Shown in pieces: positions 1 to 5,799 of a DNA stretch of 7,484 bases (within the stretch, counting starts at the first letter, position 1; every line of letters begins with the position of its first letter). Below the pieces are notes generated by a model. That model was not told the origin of the DNA, ran no database searches, and saw only the letters and a program-made list of their open reading frames with translations. The position numbers and the translations under genes were made by a program. The stretch is taken from positions 1 through 7,484 of the forward strand of contig JABAAS010000061.1 in assembly GCA_014238625.1 (NCBI GenBank), in the 5' to 3' direction. This DNA comes from Alphaproteobacteria bacterium (GTDB lineage Bacteria; Pseudomonadota; Alphaproteobacteria; JABAAW01).

Positions 1-2
1 AA

Positions 3-308
3 TTCGACCTAACAATAGTCGCACACACTGAACCAAACGATATGGAAATATATACACGAGAAAATTACTACTTCGGATACAAAAGCCCTCACTTTAATAA
101 AATCATAGAGAAACTCGCGCAGGCAAATACAGAAAAAGAACGGCGGAAACTAAGGCAAAAAGCACAAAAACACTTGCATAATGATTTGCCTGCTATCTTC
201 CTATTTCAGCTGCCAAAAAACTTGGTGCGCATACAAAGTCTCAACGGTTTATGGAAAAATAGCCCTATACAAGCTAACGATCTGACTAAAGCTCGATTCG
301 ATCCGTAA
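3..308 (+). CDS. ABC transporter substrate-binding protein, family 5 (peptide/nickel type), C-terminal part
   Basis: This is the last 101 codons of a periplasmic solute-binding protein; the start lies before the window. The open frame runs in from the window edge, and the first internal ATG (42) is not the true start because the family-like stretch FDLTIVAHTEPNDM precedes it. The end resembles the C-terminal lobe of SBP_bac_5 proteins (DppA/OppA): the 'YDL..' strand, an aromatic YYFGY segment, a charged helix (residues about 32-58, rich in Glu/Lys/Arg), then DLPAIFLFQ and GLWKNSPIQANDL. This lobe helps close over the ligand. The family binds peptides, nickel chelates, opines or sugars, and the fragment does not show which. 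Two permease genes follow on the same strand after 32 bp, so it is the binding component of that importer. No signal peptide can be judged because the N-terminus is absent. Confidence 0.85.
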   Translation, partial: FDLTIVAHTEPNDMEIYTRENYYFGYKSPHFNKIIEKLAQANTEKERRKLRQKAQKHLHNDLPAIFLFQLPKNLVRIQSLNGLWKNSPIQANDLTKARFDP

Positions 309-340
309 ATTCTTTCGAGAATAATAGATATCTATAACGC

Positions 341-1327
341 ATGCCAGAAAGCTCATATTCATTATATCGCTTGTCGTTATTTCGCTTGGCACTATTAGGC
401 TTTTTGCCAACTGCTCTGTTTTTATGGCTCTTCTCAATACTACTCTTCGCACTCTTTATTTGGCTACCAGGCGACATCACAGCAACTATCTTTGCAACTG
501 AGGGCGACGAACAAACAATCTCAAGCATACGCATCGCGTTAGAGCTCGAAAAGCCCTTCCCGCAAAGATACCTCGCTTGGCTATACGCATTCTTGCAGGG
601 CAATTGGGGAAAAAGTGAGCTATACGGACTGCCCGTGAAAACTTTGATCGCGCAACGTTTGCCCATATCTCTAACCCTCTCCCTTACAAGCTTCTTGCTC
701 GCATCCGTTCTCGGTACAATGCTCGGAGTCTGGATGACAAAACCATCGGCTGTTAGCAAAGCACTCGCCATATTCGTGCAACTATTCATCGCTCTGCCTT
801 CTTTTTTAGTCGCCATCGCTCTGATACTCATATTCGCAGTGCATTGGCAATTGTTACCAACTGGAGGAGTAAGCTCAGAACAATCGTGGGCGAGCCAAGT
901 CCCATACCTGCTACTACCAACCCTCGCGCTCGCGCTTCCGCAAATAGCTATACTCGCGCGCTTTAGCGAAGCCGCAATGCAAGAAATACTCGTAGCACCT
1001 TTCATAACAACCGCACGAGCAAAAGGACTCTCTTCTAATAGAATCCTGCTGCGACAAGCTCTACCCGTAGCCGCAGCACCTATACTGGCTCTTAGCGGCT
1101 TGCAGTGCGCCTTCCTCATTTCAGGAACCGTTATCATCGAAAGCGTGTTCTCCTTGCCAGGGCTAGGTAGTCTCTTCCTGAACGCAGCACTAGCTCGAGA
1201 CCTGCAGCTTGTCCTTGCCCTTGCAATGATATTCGCTACCTTGACCTTGCTCGCAAACGCCATCGCAGAAATGCTCGCTAAAATACTCGACCCGCGAAGA
1301 ATGGTGCGCGAGGTTCCTCCATTATAA
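341..1327 (+). CDS. ABC transporter permease, DppB/OppB type
   Basis: An inner-membrane permease of 328 residues, close to the usual length for DppB-type subunits. Hydrophobic segments lie at about 15-42, 110-131, 141-168, 188-207, 250-272 and 287-312, giving six helices. The segment between helices 1 and 2 carries the family's GNWGKS-like stretch (87-92), as in DppB 'GDLGxS'. The cytoplasmic EAA loop that docks on the ATPase is visible at 224-242 (ARAKGLSSNRILLRQALP). The C-terminal ESVFSLPGLGSLFLNA (267-282) and LDPRR (316-320) are also typical. The substrate is not revealed, because specificity lies in the binding protein. The ATG at 341 has only a weak purine-rich stretch upstream, so translation may be coupled to the preceding gene. 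The next permease starts 4 bp after the stop, indicating one operon. Confidence 0.9.
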   Translation: MPESSYSLYRLSLFRLALLGFLPTALFLWLFSILLFALFIWLPGDITATIFATEGDEQTISSIRIALELEKPFPQRYLAWLYAFLQGNWGKSELYGLPVKTLIAQRLPISLTLSLTSFLLASVLGTMLGVWMTKPSAVSKALAIFVQLFIALPSFLVAIALILIFAVHWQLLPTGGVSSEQSWASQVPYLLLPTLALALPQIAILARFSEAAMQEILVAPFITTARAKGLSSNRILLRQALPVAAAPILALSGLQCAFLISGTVIIESVFSLPGLGSLFLNAALARDLQLVLALAMIFATLTLLANAIAEMLAKILDPRRMVREVPPL

Positions 1328-1331
1328 AAAA

Positions 1332-2186
1332 ATGCGCGAAAAAACAGAGCCACATCGCAAAGCAACGCAACAAGCGCAGTTAGCCTGCTTTGCTCTAGTA
1401 GCCTTGCTCGCATCCTCGTGCTTCTTCATAGTCAACCCCACTCCGAGCATCGCTATCTCAGATAGATTCCTGCAACCCTCAAGCACACACTGGCTCGGTA
1501 CAGACCACTATGGCAGAGATAGCCTAGTCATGATTTTACGCGGAGGATTCTGGTCATTAGCAATCGCCTTCTCTGCCGTCGCTCTCGCAATGCTCTGCGC
1601 TATACCACTAGGGCTGCTAGCTGCTCACACAACAAAAATATTCCTCCAGCGAGCCTTGCTAAACGCTGCAGACCTATTGTTCGCATTCCCAGCTATACTA
1701 ACAGCTCTTTTGATAACAGCACTACATAAGCCAGGGTTGCTCGCCGTGCTCGTAGCAATAACCCTGCTAAACATTCCCGTCTTCCTACGCCTGACATTCG
1801 CCGCTGCGCAAAGTCTATATCAAGCACCATTTATAAACGCCGCGCGCGCACTCGGCGCAAGCAATAGACGAATACTCAGCCATCACATCCTACCAAACAT
1901 AATGACTCCGCTAATGTTGCACGCCTCAACGCAAGTGGCTCTCGCAATACTCGTCGAATCCGCACTCGCATATCTCGGACTCAGCCTGCCACCGCCAAAC
2001 GCAAGCTGGGGCGTAATCATACGAGAAGCACAAAACTTTATTGAATTCTCAAAAATACCCATAATAGCAACAGCCTCATTAATCTTTGCTACCGTAGTGG
2101 CTTGCTCAACCATCGCGCGCGCTTACTCAATACATAAAAAAGAAAACCGATTGGAAACTAACTGGAAATTCGTCGAAAATCCTTGA
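1332..2186 (+). CDS. ABC transporter permease, DppC/OppC type
   Basis: The second permease of the importer, 284 residues, partner of the upstream DppB-type protein. A short cytoplasmic tail leads into helix 1 (about 14-35). The DppC hallmark HWLGTDHYGRD follows at 53-63, then further helices at about 74-97, 121-145, 196-218 and 242-264. The ATPase-docking EAA loop is at 170-188 (ARALGASNRRILSHHILPN), and LGLSLPPPNASWGVII (215-230) matches the conserved family segment before the last helices. One oddity is that the usual C-terminal 'GDxLRDxLDPR' is replaced by a degenerate IARAYSIHKKENR tail. The gene begins 4 bp after the first permease. Its stop codon is 1 bp from the stop of the opposing DUF1638 gene, so the DppD/DppF-type ATPases that normally follow must be encoded upstream or elsewhere. 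Confidence 0.9.
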   Translation: MREKTEPHRKATQQAQLACFALVALLASSCFFIVNPTPSIAISDRFLQPSSTHWLGTDHYGRDSLVMILRGGFWSLAIAFSAVALAMLCAIPLGLLAAHTTKIFLQRALLNAADLLFAFPAILTALLITALHKPGLLAVLVAITLLNIPVFLRLTFAAAQSLYQAPFINAARALGASNRRILSHHILPNIMTPLMLHASTQVALAILVESALAYLGLSLPPPNASWGVIIREAQNFIEFSKIPIIATASLIFATVVACSTIARAYSIHKKENRLETNWKFVENP

Positions 2187-2187
2187 G

Positions 2188-2784
2188 CTAAGACGAAGTC
2201 GATAAAAAAGACTCTAACTCGCCATAACCCGTATCGATAATCTCAAGCGGCAAGCCTAACTTTTGCGCAGCGCGCTCCGCATAGCCCAAAAGCTCAGCAT
2301 CTCGCGTTTGAGCAAGGTAGACAACTCCGCGGTAGTTGCCAAATAAAAGCTCCTTCATCTCAGGGTGACGATCTAAACCAAATCCAGAAACTATTAGCTT
2401 GTCAAAGTGACGCGCCAGAAAATCCGTAAGAAAAAACTTAGTAGGGTCGTCGTCCATAATTTGCGCAAAACGATCCAAGCCAGAAAAAAAAGCGTAACAA
2501 TGAGGACCAGGAATCCGCTCAACTCCCTCCTCTTGTAGAACTGCGTCAAGCATGCCACTCGTACCGCAATCTCCGTAAAGGACTAAAATCTTGTCGTAAT
2601 GACCGCGCGCCGCACGAATCTTTGTCCGCACTCCTTCAGGTATTTTGCTAGGGTAGTTATGTAGCTTGGCAGGCAAGCAAGTCAGGTGAACATTCTTCAA
2701 CGCTCGCTGCTCGACGATAGTCAAAACCTCTCGAGCAAGAGCTCCGCAAGCAATTAACAATATGCGCGGAGCAGTAGCCGACAT
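2188..2784 (-). CDS. DUF1638 protein, corrinoid methyl-transfer associated
   Basis: A soluble protein of 198 residues recognised as DUF1638. Visible conserved elements are an N-terminal strand with IACGALARE (11-19), LPAKLHNYPSKI (37-48), YGDCGTSGMLD (70-80), GPHCY (93-97) and FFLTDFLARHFD (117-128). The Cys and His residues at 13, 42, 73, 95 and 96 could bind a metal or take part in redox chemistry; this is inference. The biochemical role of the family is not established. It is typically encoded beside corrinoid proteins of methyl-transfer systems, as here: the gene starts 3 bp after the stop of the cobalamin-binding protein and is surely co-transcribed and probably translationally coupled, since AGGA sits almost directly on the ATG. 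It is the last gene of this operon and meets the ABC permease gene tail to tail. Confidence 0.85.
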   Translation of the reverse strand: MSATAPRILLIACGALAREVLTIVEQRALKNVHLTCLPAKLHNYPSKIPEGVRTKIRAARGHYDKILVLYGDCGTSGMLDAVLQEEGVERIPGPHCYAFFSGLDRFAQIMDDDPTKFFLTDFLARHFDKLIVSGFGLDRHPEMKELLFGNYRGVVYLAQTRDAELLGYAERAAQKLGLPLEIIDTGYGELESFLSTSS

Positions 2785-2787
2785 GTC

Positions 2788-3510
2788 CTAGCTGGATGCA
2801 GCTGTCGAGATGTTATGCTTGCGTTTCATAAAGTCCTTCGCCGTCTCAACCGCTATCGCAGCATCGCGGCAGTAGCTATCCGCCCCTACCGCTTTGCCAA
2901 ATTCCTCGTTCAAAGGCGCACCACCTACTAGAACAATATAATCATCGCGGATGTTCTTCTCCTTCAAGGTGTCTATAACAACCTTCATATAAGGCATCGT
3001 CGTCGTTAAAAGCGCAGACAAACCCAATATGTCCGGTTTGTGCTTCTCTAACGCCTCTAAATACATCTCAACAGATACATTAACACCAAGATCGAAAATC
3101 TCGAAACCTGCTCCCTCTAGCATCATCGAAACCAAATTCTTGCCGATGTCGTGGATGTCTCCTTTAACCGTGCCGATAACTATCTTGCCAAGAGTCGGCG
3201 CACCAGTCTCAACTAACAAAGGACGCAAAATCTTCATGCCAGATTTCATCGCGCCTGCAGACATTAAAACCTCAGGAACAAATAAAATGCCGTCACGGAA
3301 ATCTATGCCAACTATACGCATGCCCTCAATAAGAGCCTTCGTAAGAACATCGTAGGGTAGCCAGTTGCGTGAAAGCAGGATGTTCGTACCCTCTACAACC
3401 GGCTCTTCAAGACCATCGTAGAGGTCGTCCCACATTTGCTCGACTAGTTCTTGGTCGGAAAGGGCGTTAAGGTCGATGTCCTCTGCGCCCGCTTTTTCTT
3501 CGTCTGACAT
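2788..3510 (-). CDS. Corrinoid (cobalamin-binding) methyl-carrier protein, MtbC/MttC-like
   Basis: A methyl-carrying corrinoid shuttle protein of 240 residues. The N-terminal half (about 20-100) is the four-helix 'cap' domain found in methionine synthase and MtbC/MttC proteins, ending in FVPEVLMSAGAMKSGMKILRP. The C-terminal Rossmann-like B12 domain begins with GTVKGDIHDIGKNLV (113-127). It contains the DxHxxG signature (D118, H120, G123), whose His is the lower axial cobalt ligand. The conserved Ser-Ala-Leu-Leu at 165-168 and the GG of VLVGGAPLN (193-201) follow. The protein receives a methyl group from a substrate methyltransferase and passes it to tetrahydrofolate or homocysteine. Those partner enzymes are not in the window, so the substrate is unknown. 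A GAGG ribosome binding site lies 10 nt before the ATG. Alternatively, it could be the B12 module of a split methionine synthase. Confidence 0.92.
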   Translation of the reverse strand: MSDEEKAGAEDIDLNALSDQELVEQMWDDLYDGLEEPVVEGTNILLSRNWLPYDVLTKALIEGMRIVGIDFRDGILFVPEVLMSAGAMKSGMKILRPLLVETGAPTLGKIVIGTVKGDIHDIGKNLVSMMLEGAGFEIFDLGVNVSVEMYLEALEKHKPDILGLSALLTTTMPYMKVVIDTLKEKNIRDDYIVLVGGAPLNEEFGKAVGADSYCRDAAIAVETAKDFMKRKHNISTAASS

Positions 3511-3547
3511 TGTGCTTTTACCTCAATCTCTTTTGCTTATCTGCTCG

Positions 3548-3576
3548 CAAATATGCTAGTTTTAGGCTCGCGTCAA
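3548..3576 (-). promoter_or_regulatory. Sigma70-like promoter for the corrinoid protein operon
   Basis: On the minus strand, TTGACG (3576-3571) and TATTTG (3553-3548) are separated by exactly 17 nt. The -35 matches the consensus in five of six positions and the -10 in four of six. Transcription would start near 3541, giving a leader of about 30 nt that includes the GAGG ribosome binding site. The site lies in the 100-bp gap between the divergent corrinoid and SDR genes. I did not find an equally good promoter for the plus-strand SDR gene. Confidence 0.55.
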
Positions 3577-3599
3577 TAGGAAAATTTTACTCGCTTTTT

Positions 3600-3603
3600 A
3601 AGG
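3600..3603 (+). promoter_or_regulatory. Ribosome binding site supporting the GTG start of the SDR gene
   Basis: AAGG is followed by 7 nt (C and six T) and then GTG at 3611. This supports the GTG as the start, because it is the only purine-rich element near it and the protein from that codon begins immediately before the TGAGVR nucleotide-binding loop, as SDR proteins do. Confidence 0.45.
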
Positions 3604-3610
3604 CTTTTTT

Positions 3611-4369
3611 GTGAATTTCGTTGGAACAGCCCTAGTAACCGGGGCAGGGGTGCGAGTAGGGCGTGCTATCGCCTGTTTCTTGGGCGAAAGGCGGTATCGG
3701 GTAGCCGTTCATTATCGAAACTCAGCCGAAAGTGCCGAAGAAGTTGTCGAAAAAATACGAAGCAAGGCAAAAAATAGTGAGGCAGCCTCTGCATTTCATG
3801 CCAATCTAGCCGATAGGCGCGAAGCAGGGGAGTTGGTTATGCGAGTATCCAGATGGACGGGGGAGGCGGTCTCGCTGTTGGTCAATAATGCCTCGGTGTT
3901 TGAGCGAGACGAGTGGAACTCCGTAACGCACGATGGGTGGGATAGGCATCTCGCCGTGAATCTGGAGGCTCCGTATATTCTCTCGCGTTGTGTCGGCGAG
4001 GGGTTGGCAGGTGTGAATGATGCGCGCGGAGTCATCGTCAATATGATAGATCAGCGGGTGTTAAATCTGACTCCGCATTTCGTGAGCTACTCGGTGAGTA
4101 AGTACGGTTTATTGGGGCTGACGCGGATGTTGGCGTTGGCGTTGGCACCGCAAGTGCGCGTTGTCGGAATTGGCTTGGGGCAGGTGCTCGCAAGCACACA
4201 ACAGAGCGAGGCTGAGTTCAGCAGAAAGGCTGAGGCTACGCCGATGGGCGAGGCGGTCTCGTTAGAGGATGTTTGTCGGACTCTGGGCTATATTTTGGAT
4301 AGCAAGTCTGTTACCGGGCAGATGCTCGCGCTAGATGGCGGAGAGCATCTGGGCTGGCGGCAGGGCTAG
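3611..4369 (+). CDS. SDR oxidoreductase, FolM/PTR1-like pteridine reductase
   Basis: A short-chain dehydrogenase/reductase of 252 residues starting at GTG. The nucleotide loop is TGAGVRVG (10-17), with Arg where most SDRs have Gly, as in FolM and pteridine reductases. HYR (34-36) after strand 2 suggests NADPH preference. NNAS (92-95) is the structural SDR motif. The catalytic set appears to be Asp147 (in NMIDQRV), Tyr160 and Lys164 (YSVSK). The Asp-Tyr spacing of 13 and the Asp in place of the usual Ser match PTR1-type pteridine reductases. The C-terminus TGQMLALDGGEHLGW is also FolM-like. It would reduce dihydropterin/dihydromonapterin or dihydrofolate. It is divergent from the corrinoid operon, so a shared role in folate one-carbon supply is plausible. 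One oddity is that the conserved Pro-Gly after strand 6 is Leu-Gly (GIGLGQVL). Confidence 0.85.
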   Translation: MNFVGTALVTGAGVRVGRAIACFLGERRYRVAVHYRNSAESAEEVVEKIRSKAKNSEAASAFHANLADRREAGELVMRVSRWTGEAVSLLVNNASVFERDEWNSVTHDGWDRHLAVNLEAPYILSRCVGEGLAGVNDARGVIVNMIDQRVLNLTPHFVSYSVSKYGLLGLTRMLALALAPQVRVVGIGLGQVLASTQQSEAEFSRKAEATPMGEAVSLEDVCRTLGYILDSKSVTGQMLALDGGEHLGWRQG

Positions 4370-4405
4370 CTCAGGCGACTGAAAACTATAATTTAACGAT
4401 TTCAA

Positions 4406-4437
4406 CTGGAGAATCAGCTCTCAGAAGTTATTTTTTT
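4406..4437 (+). terminator. Possible rho-independent terminator after the SDR gene
   Basis: CTGGAGA (4406-4412) can pair with TCTCAG (4419-4424), forming a stem of about six pairs with one bulged G and a short loop. After five more bases comes an A followed by seven T (4431-4437). The stem is weak and the gap before the T run is not ideal, so this is a candidate only. It overlaps the 3' end of the small minus-strand gene. Confidence 0.35.
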
Positions 4438-4642
4438 CTAGCCGACTTCGCAAATCAGATTCTATTCTTAGAATTTGGTCTATCATGAATTTTTGCGCTT
4501 TGCCATTTTTATAGCCAGGTGGGAGCACAAAATGCAAATCCCTATCCCTAACCTCCGAAGAATGTTCGTTAATATAAGCGAGCGCTTTTTTCACTTTTTC
4601 ATCGTTTAGCTTCATTGGAAGTTGCGGAGTTCTATTAGACAT
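4421..4642 (-). CDS. Hypothetical 73-residue protein
   Basis: I do not recognise this protein. It is short, charged and soluble, with no membrane segment. It has a Lys/Glu-rich helix (about 10-32, VKKALAYINEHSSEVRDRD), a central FVLPPGYKNGKAQ (38-50) that looks like a turn or strand, and a C-terminal amphipathic helix (51-70, Glu/Arg-rich). It is probably a real gene: the ATG is preceded by GGAG at 4653-4650 with a 7-nt spacer, a strong ribosome binding site, and a possible promoter lies upstream. It is the last minus-strand gene before the SDR and is convergent with it. It could be a separate transcription unit or a distal member of the methyltransferase/nuclease operon, from which a 182-bp gap separates it. 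A small regulator or antitoxin is possible but unsupported. Confidence 0.6.
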   Translation of the reverse strand: MSNRTPQLPMKLNDEKVKKALAYINEHSSEVRDRDLHFVLPPGYKNGKAQKFMIDQILRIESDLRSRLEKNNF

Positions 4643-4649
4643 GGGTGTT

Positions 4650-4653
4650 CTCC
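4650..4653 (-). promoter_or_regulatory. Strong ribosome binding site of the 73-residue gene
   Basis: GGAG on the minus strand, 7 nt before the ATG at 4642. This is the best Shine-Dalgarno sequence in the accessory region and the main reason for calling the short gene real. Confidence 0.6.
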
Positions 4654-4684
4654 GTTATGTTTACTGATTTATTACTCCCCGAAT

Positions 4685-4712
4685 ATAATACATCCGCATA
4701 AGCCCTTGAAAA
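4685..4712 (-). promoter_or_regulatory. Candidate promoter for the 73-residue gene
   Basis: On the minus strand, TTTTCA (4712-4707) is followed after 16 nt by TATTAT (4690-4685). Each hexamer matches the sigma70 consensus in at least four positions. The predicted leader is about 35 nt. The surrounding DNA is A+T rich, so chance matches are likely. Confidence 0.3.
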
Positions 4713-4824
4713 GACTTGTTTTTTTAAGGAATGCTACGGTATTATCGCGTATTTATGGGGATAAAAGCAAGAGAAAACTTGACATTTTTATTTTTTTGCG
4801 AACAAAAAGCGAACGCGTTCAAAA

Positions 4825-5799
4825 TCAACATAAATCATTGCGATTCGCAAGCCATTCTGACAAAGAAACTGTTATTTTATAAGGTGTAGCATTAGGTTGA
4901 GCTATAGTAAGAATGACTGTGTCTTTTTTATACTCTGCATGAGTTACATGTTGTGAATTTATATCGCAAAAATTGTTTTCTTTTTTATTGTTTAAACTTT
5001 CAAATATTGTGAATGATGAATCTCTATTTTTGATGTCTATTTTAGCAAATCTCGAATTATGAGGATGTTTATCATTGCCTATCTTTAATATTATTAAAGC
5101 ATTAAAAGTCATTAATGAGTTATTGAAAGCTTTAGCCAAACGAATTGGAAAAATCTCTAATTTGTCTAAATTATTTTGAATTTCAATTGGCAAACTGTTT
5201 AATTTTTCTTCGACATGTCTAATGAGATTTGTAATTACTTCTTTTCTTATCAGCGCGATTTCTAATGGGTTAAAGCTATGATACAAATATTTATTTTCAA
5301 TATATCTATCTAAAGTCTCGTTTAAATTGGTATAAAAATAGAAAGAATAATAAAAATTTTTCTTCTTTATATTTTTCAATTCATCTGGGTCTTTTATATA
5401 GTCGTAGGGATTACAATGCTTTATAAACATTGTTTCCAGCTCTTTAATTGCATTATCTCTTAAGTTTGCTTTTTTTATTTGATATACAATCAAAATTACA
5501 GCGCCTAAGAAGGCAATAAAAAACAATAAAATACAAACCAAAATAGTATTTTTATCTGCTCTCCATAAATAAATGGATTGGAATAGCAGTGAAATAACAA
5601 CACCGCCAAAAAAAGGAAATATAAATCCTTCGCTATTTCTGTAAATTCTTTTGAAAGAAGGCTCTGCAAGATACAAATTCCATTTTTCTGAAAAATATTT
5701 TTTTACTGATAGGAGTGGTTTGTGAATTCGGCTTTTAGCATTTGGCCAAGCAGATAAAAACCATTCTCTTATTTTGCTGATTTTTATTTTATTCATCAT
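4825..5799 (-). CDS. Hypothetical two-helix membrane protein, third gene of the methyltransferase/nuclease operon
   Basis: I do not recognise a family for this 324-residue protein. A basic amphipathic N-terminus (1-55, many Lys/Arg/Trp) leads into two hydrophobic segments at about 59-79 and 85-107 with a short RADKN loop. A large, probably cytoplasmic domain (108-324) follows. It is rich in Asn, Lys, Ile and Tyr, with predicted helices up to about 240 and a strand-like C-terminus (KDTVILTIAQPNATPYKITVSLSEWL). The gene is clearly more A+T rich than its neighbours, suggesting a separate acquisition. It begins with ATG ATG inside the end of the nuclease gene (11-bp overlap) and has no good ribosome binding site, so coupled translation is likely. 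That arrangement suggests a role tied to the methyltransferase and nuclease, for example a membrane-anchored effector or accessory subunit, but no motif proves it. Confidence 0.75.
   Translation of the reverse strand: MMNKIKISKIREWFLSAWPNAKSRIHKPLLSVKKYFSEKWNLYLAEPSFKRIYRNSEGFIFPFFGGVVISLLFQSIYLWRADKNTILVCILLFFIAFLGAVILIVYQIKKANLRDNAIKELETMFIKHCNPYDYIKDPDELKNIKKKNFYYSFYFYTNLNETLDRYIENKYLYHSFNPLEIALIRKEVITNLIRHVEEKLNSLPIEIQNNLDKLEIFPIRLAKAFNNSLMTFNALIILKIGNDKHPHNSRFAKIDIKNRDSSFTIFESLNNKKENNFCDINSQHVTHAEYKKDTVILTIAQPNATPYKITVSLSEWLANRNDLC

Larger units (their letters stand above)
4643..4824. other. 182-bp A+T-rich intergenic region
   Basis: This gap lies between the membrane-protein gene and the 73-residue gene. 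Besides the candidate promoter, it holds a perfect 10-bp palindrome GAACGCGTTC (4811-4820) and two GCGAAC copies one helical turn apart (4798 and 4809). It also has a plus-strand TTGACA (4779-4784) with no acceptable -10. I see no convincing hairpin terminator for the operon that ends at 4825. Confidence 0.5.

Noticed and set aside
286..1413. 375-codon minus-strand open frame
   Set aside because: It lies antisense to the DppB-type permease, which has clear family motifs. Its translation is a low-complexity mix of Arg, Ser and Ala with no recognisable domain.
3029..3355. 108-codon plus-strand open frame
   Set aside because: It is antisense to the corrinoid protein, whose cobalamin motif makes the minus-strand reading certain.
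3796..4041. 81-codon minus-strand open frame
   Set aside because: It is antisense to the SDR gene and has no family features.
4779..4807. Consensus -35 TTGACA on the plus strand
   Set aside because: No acceptable -10 lies 15-19 nt downstream, and no plus-strand gene follows.
4622..4882. 86-codon plus-strand open frame
   Set aside because: It starts inside the 73-residue gene and ends inside the membrane-protein gene on the other strand. It has no ribosome binding site and its protein looks random.
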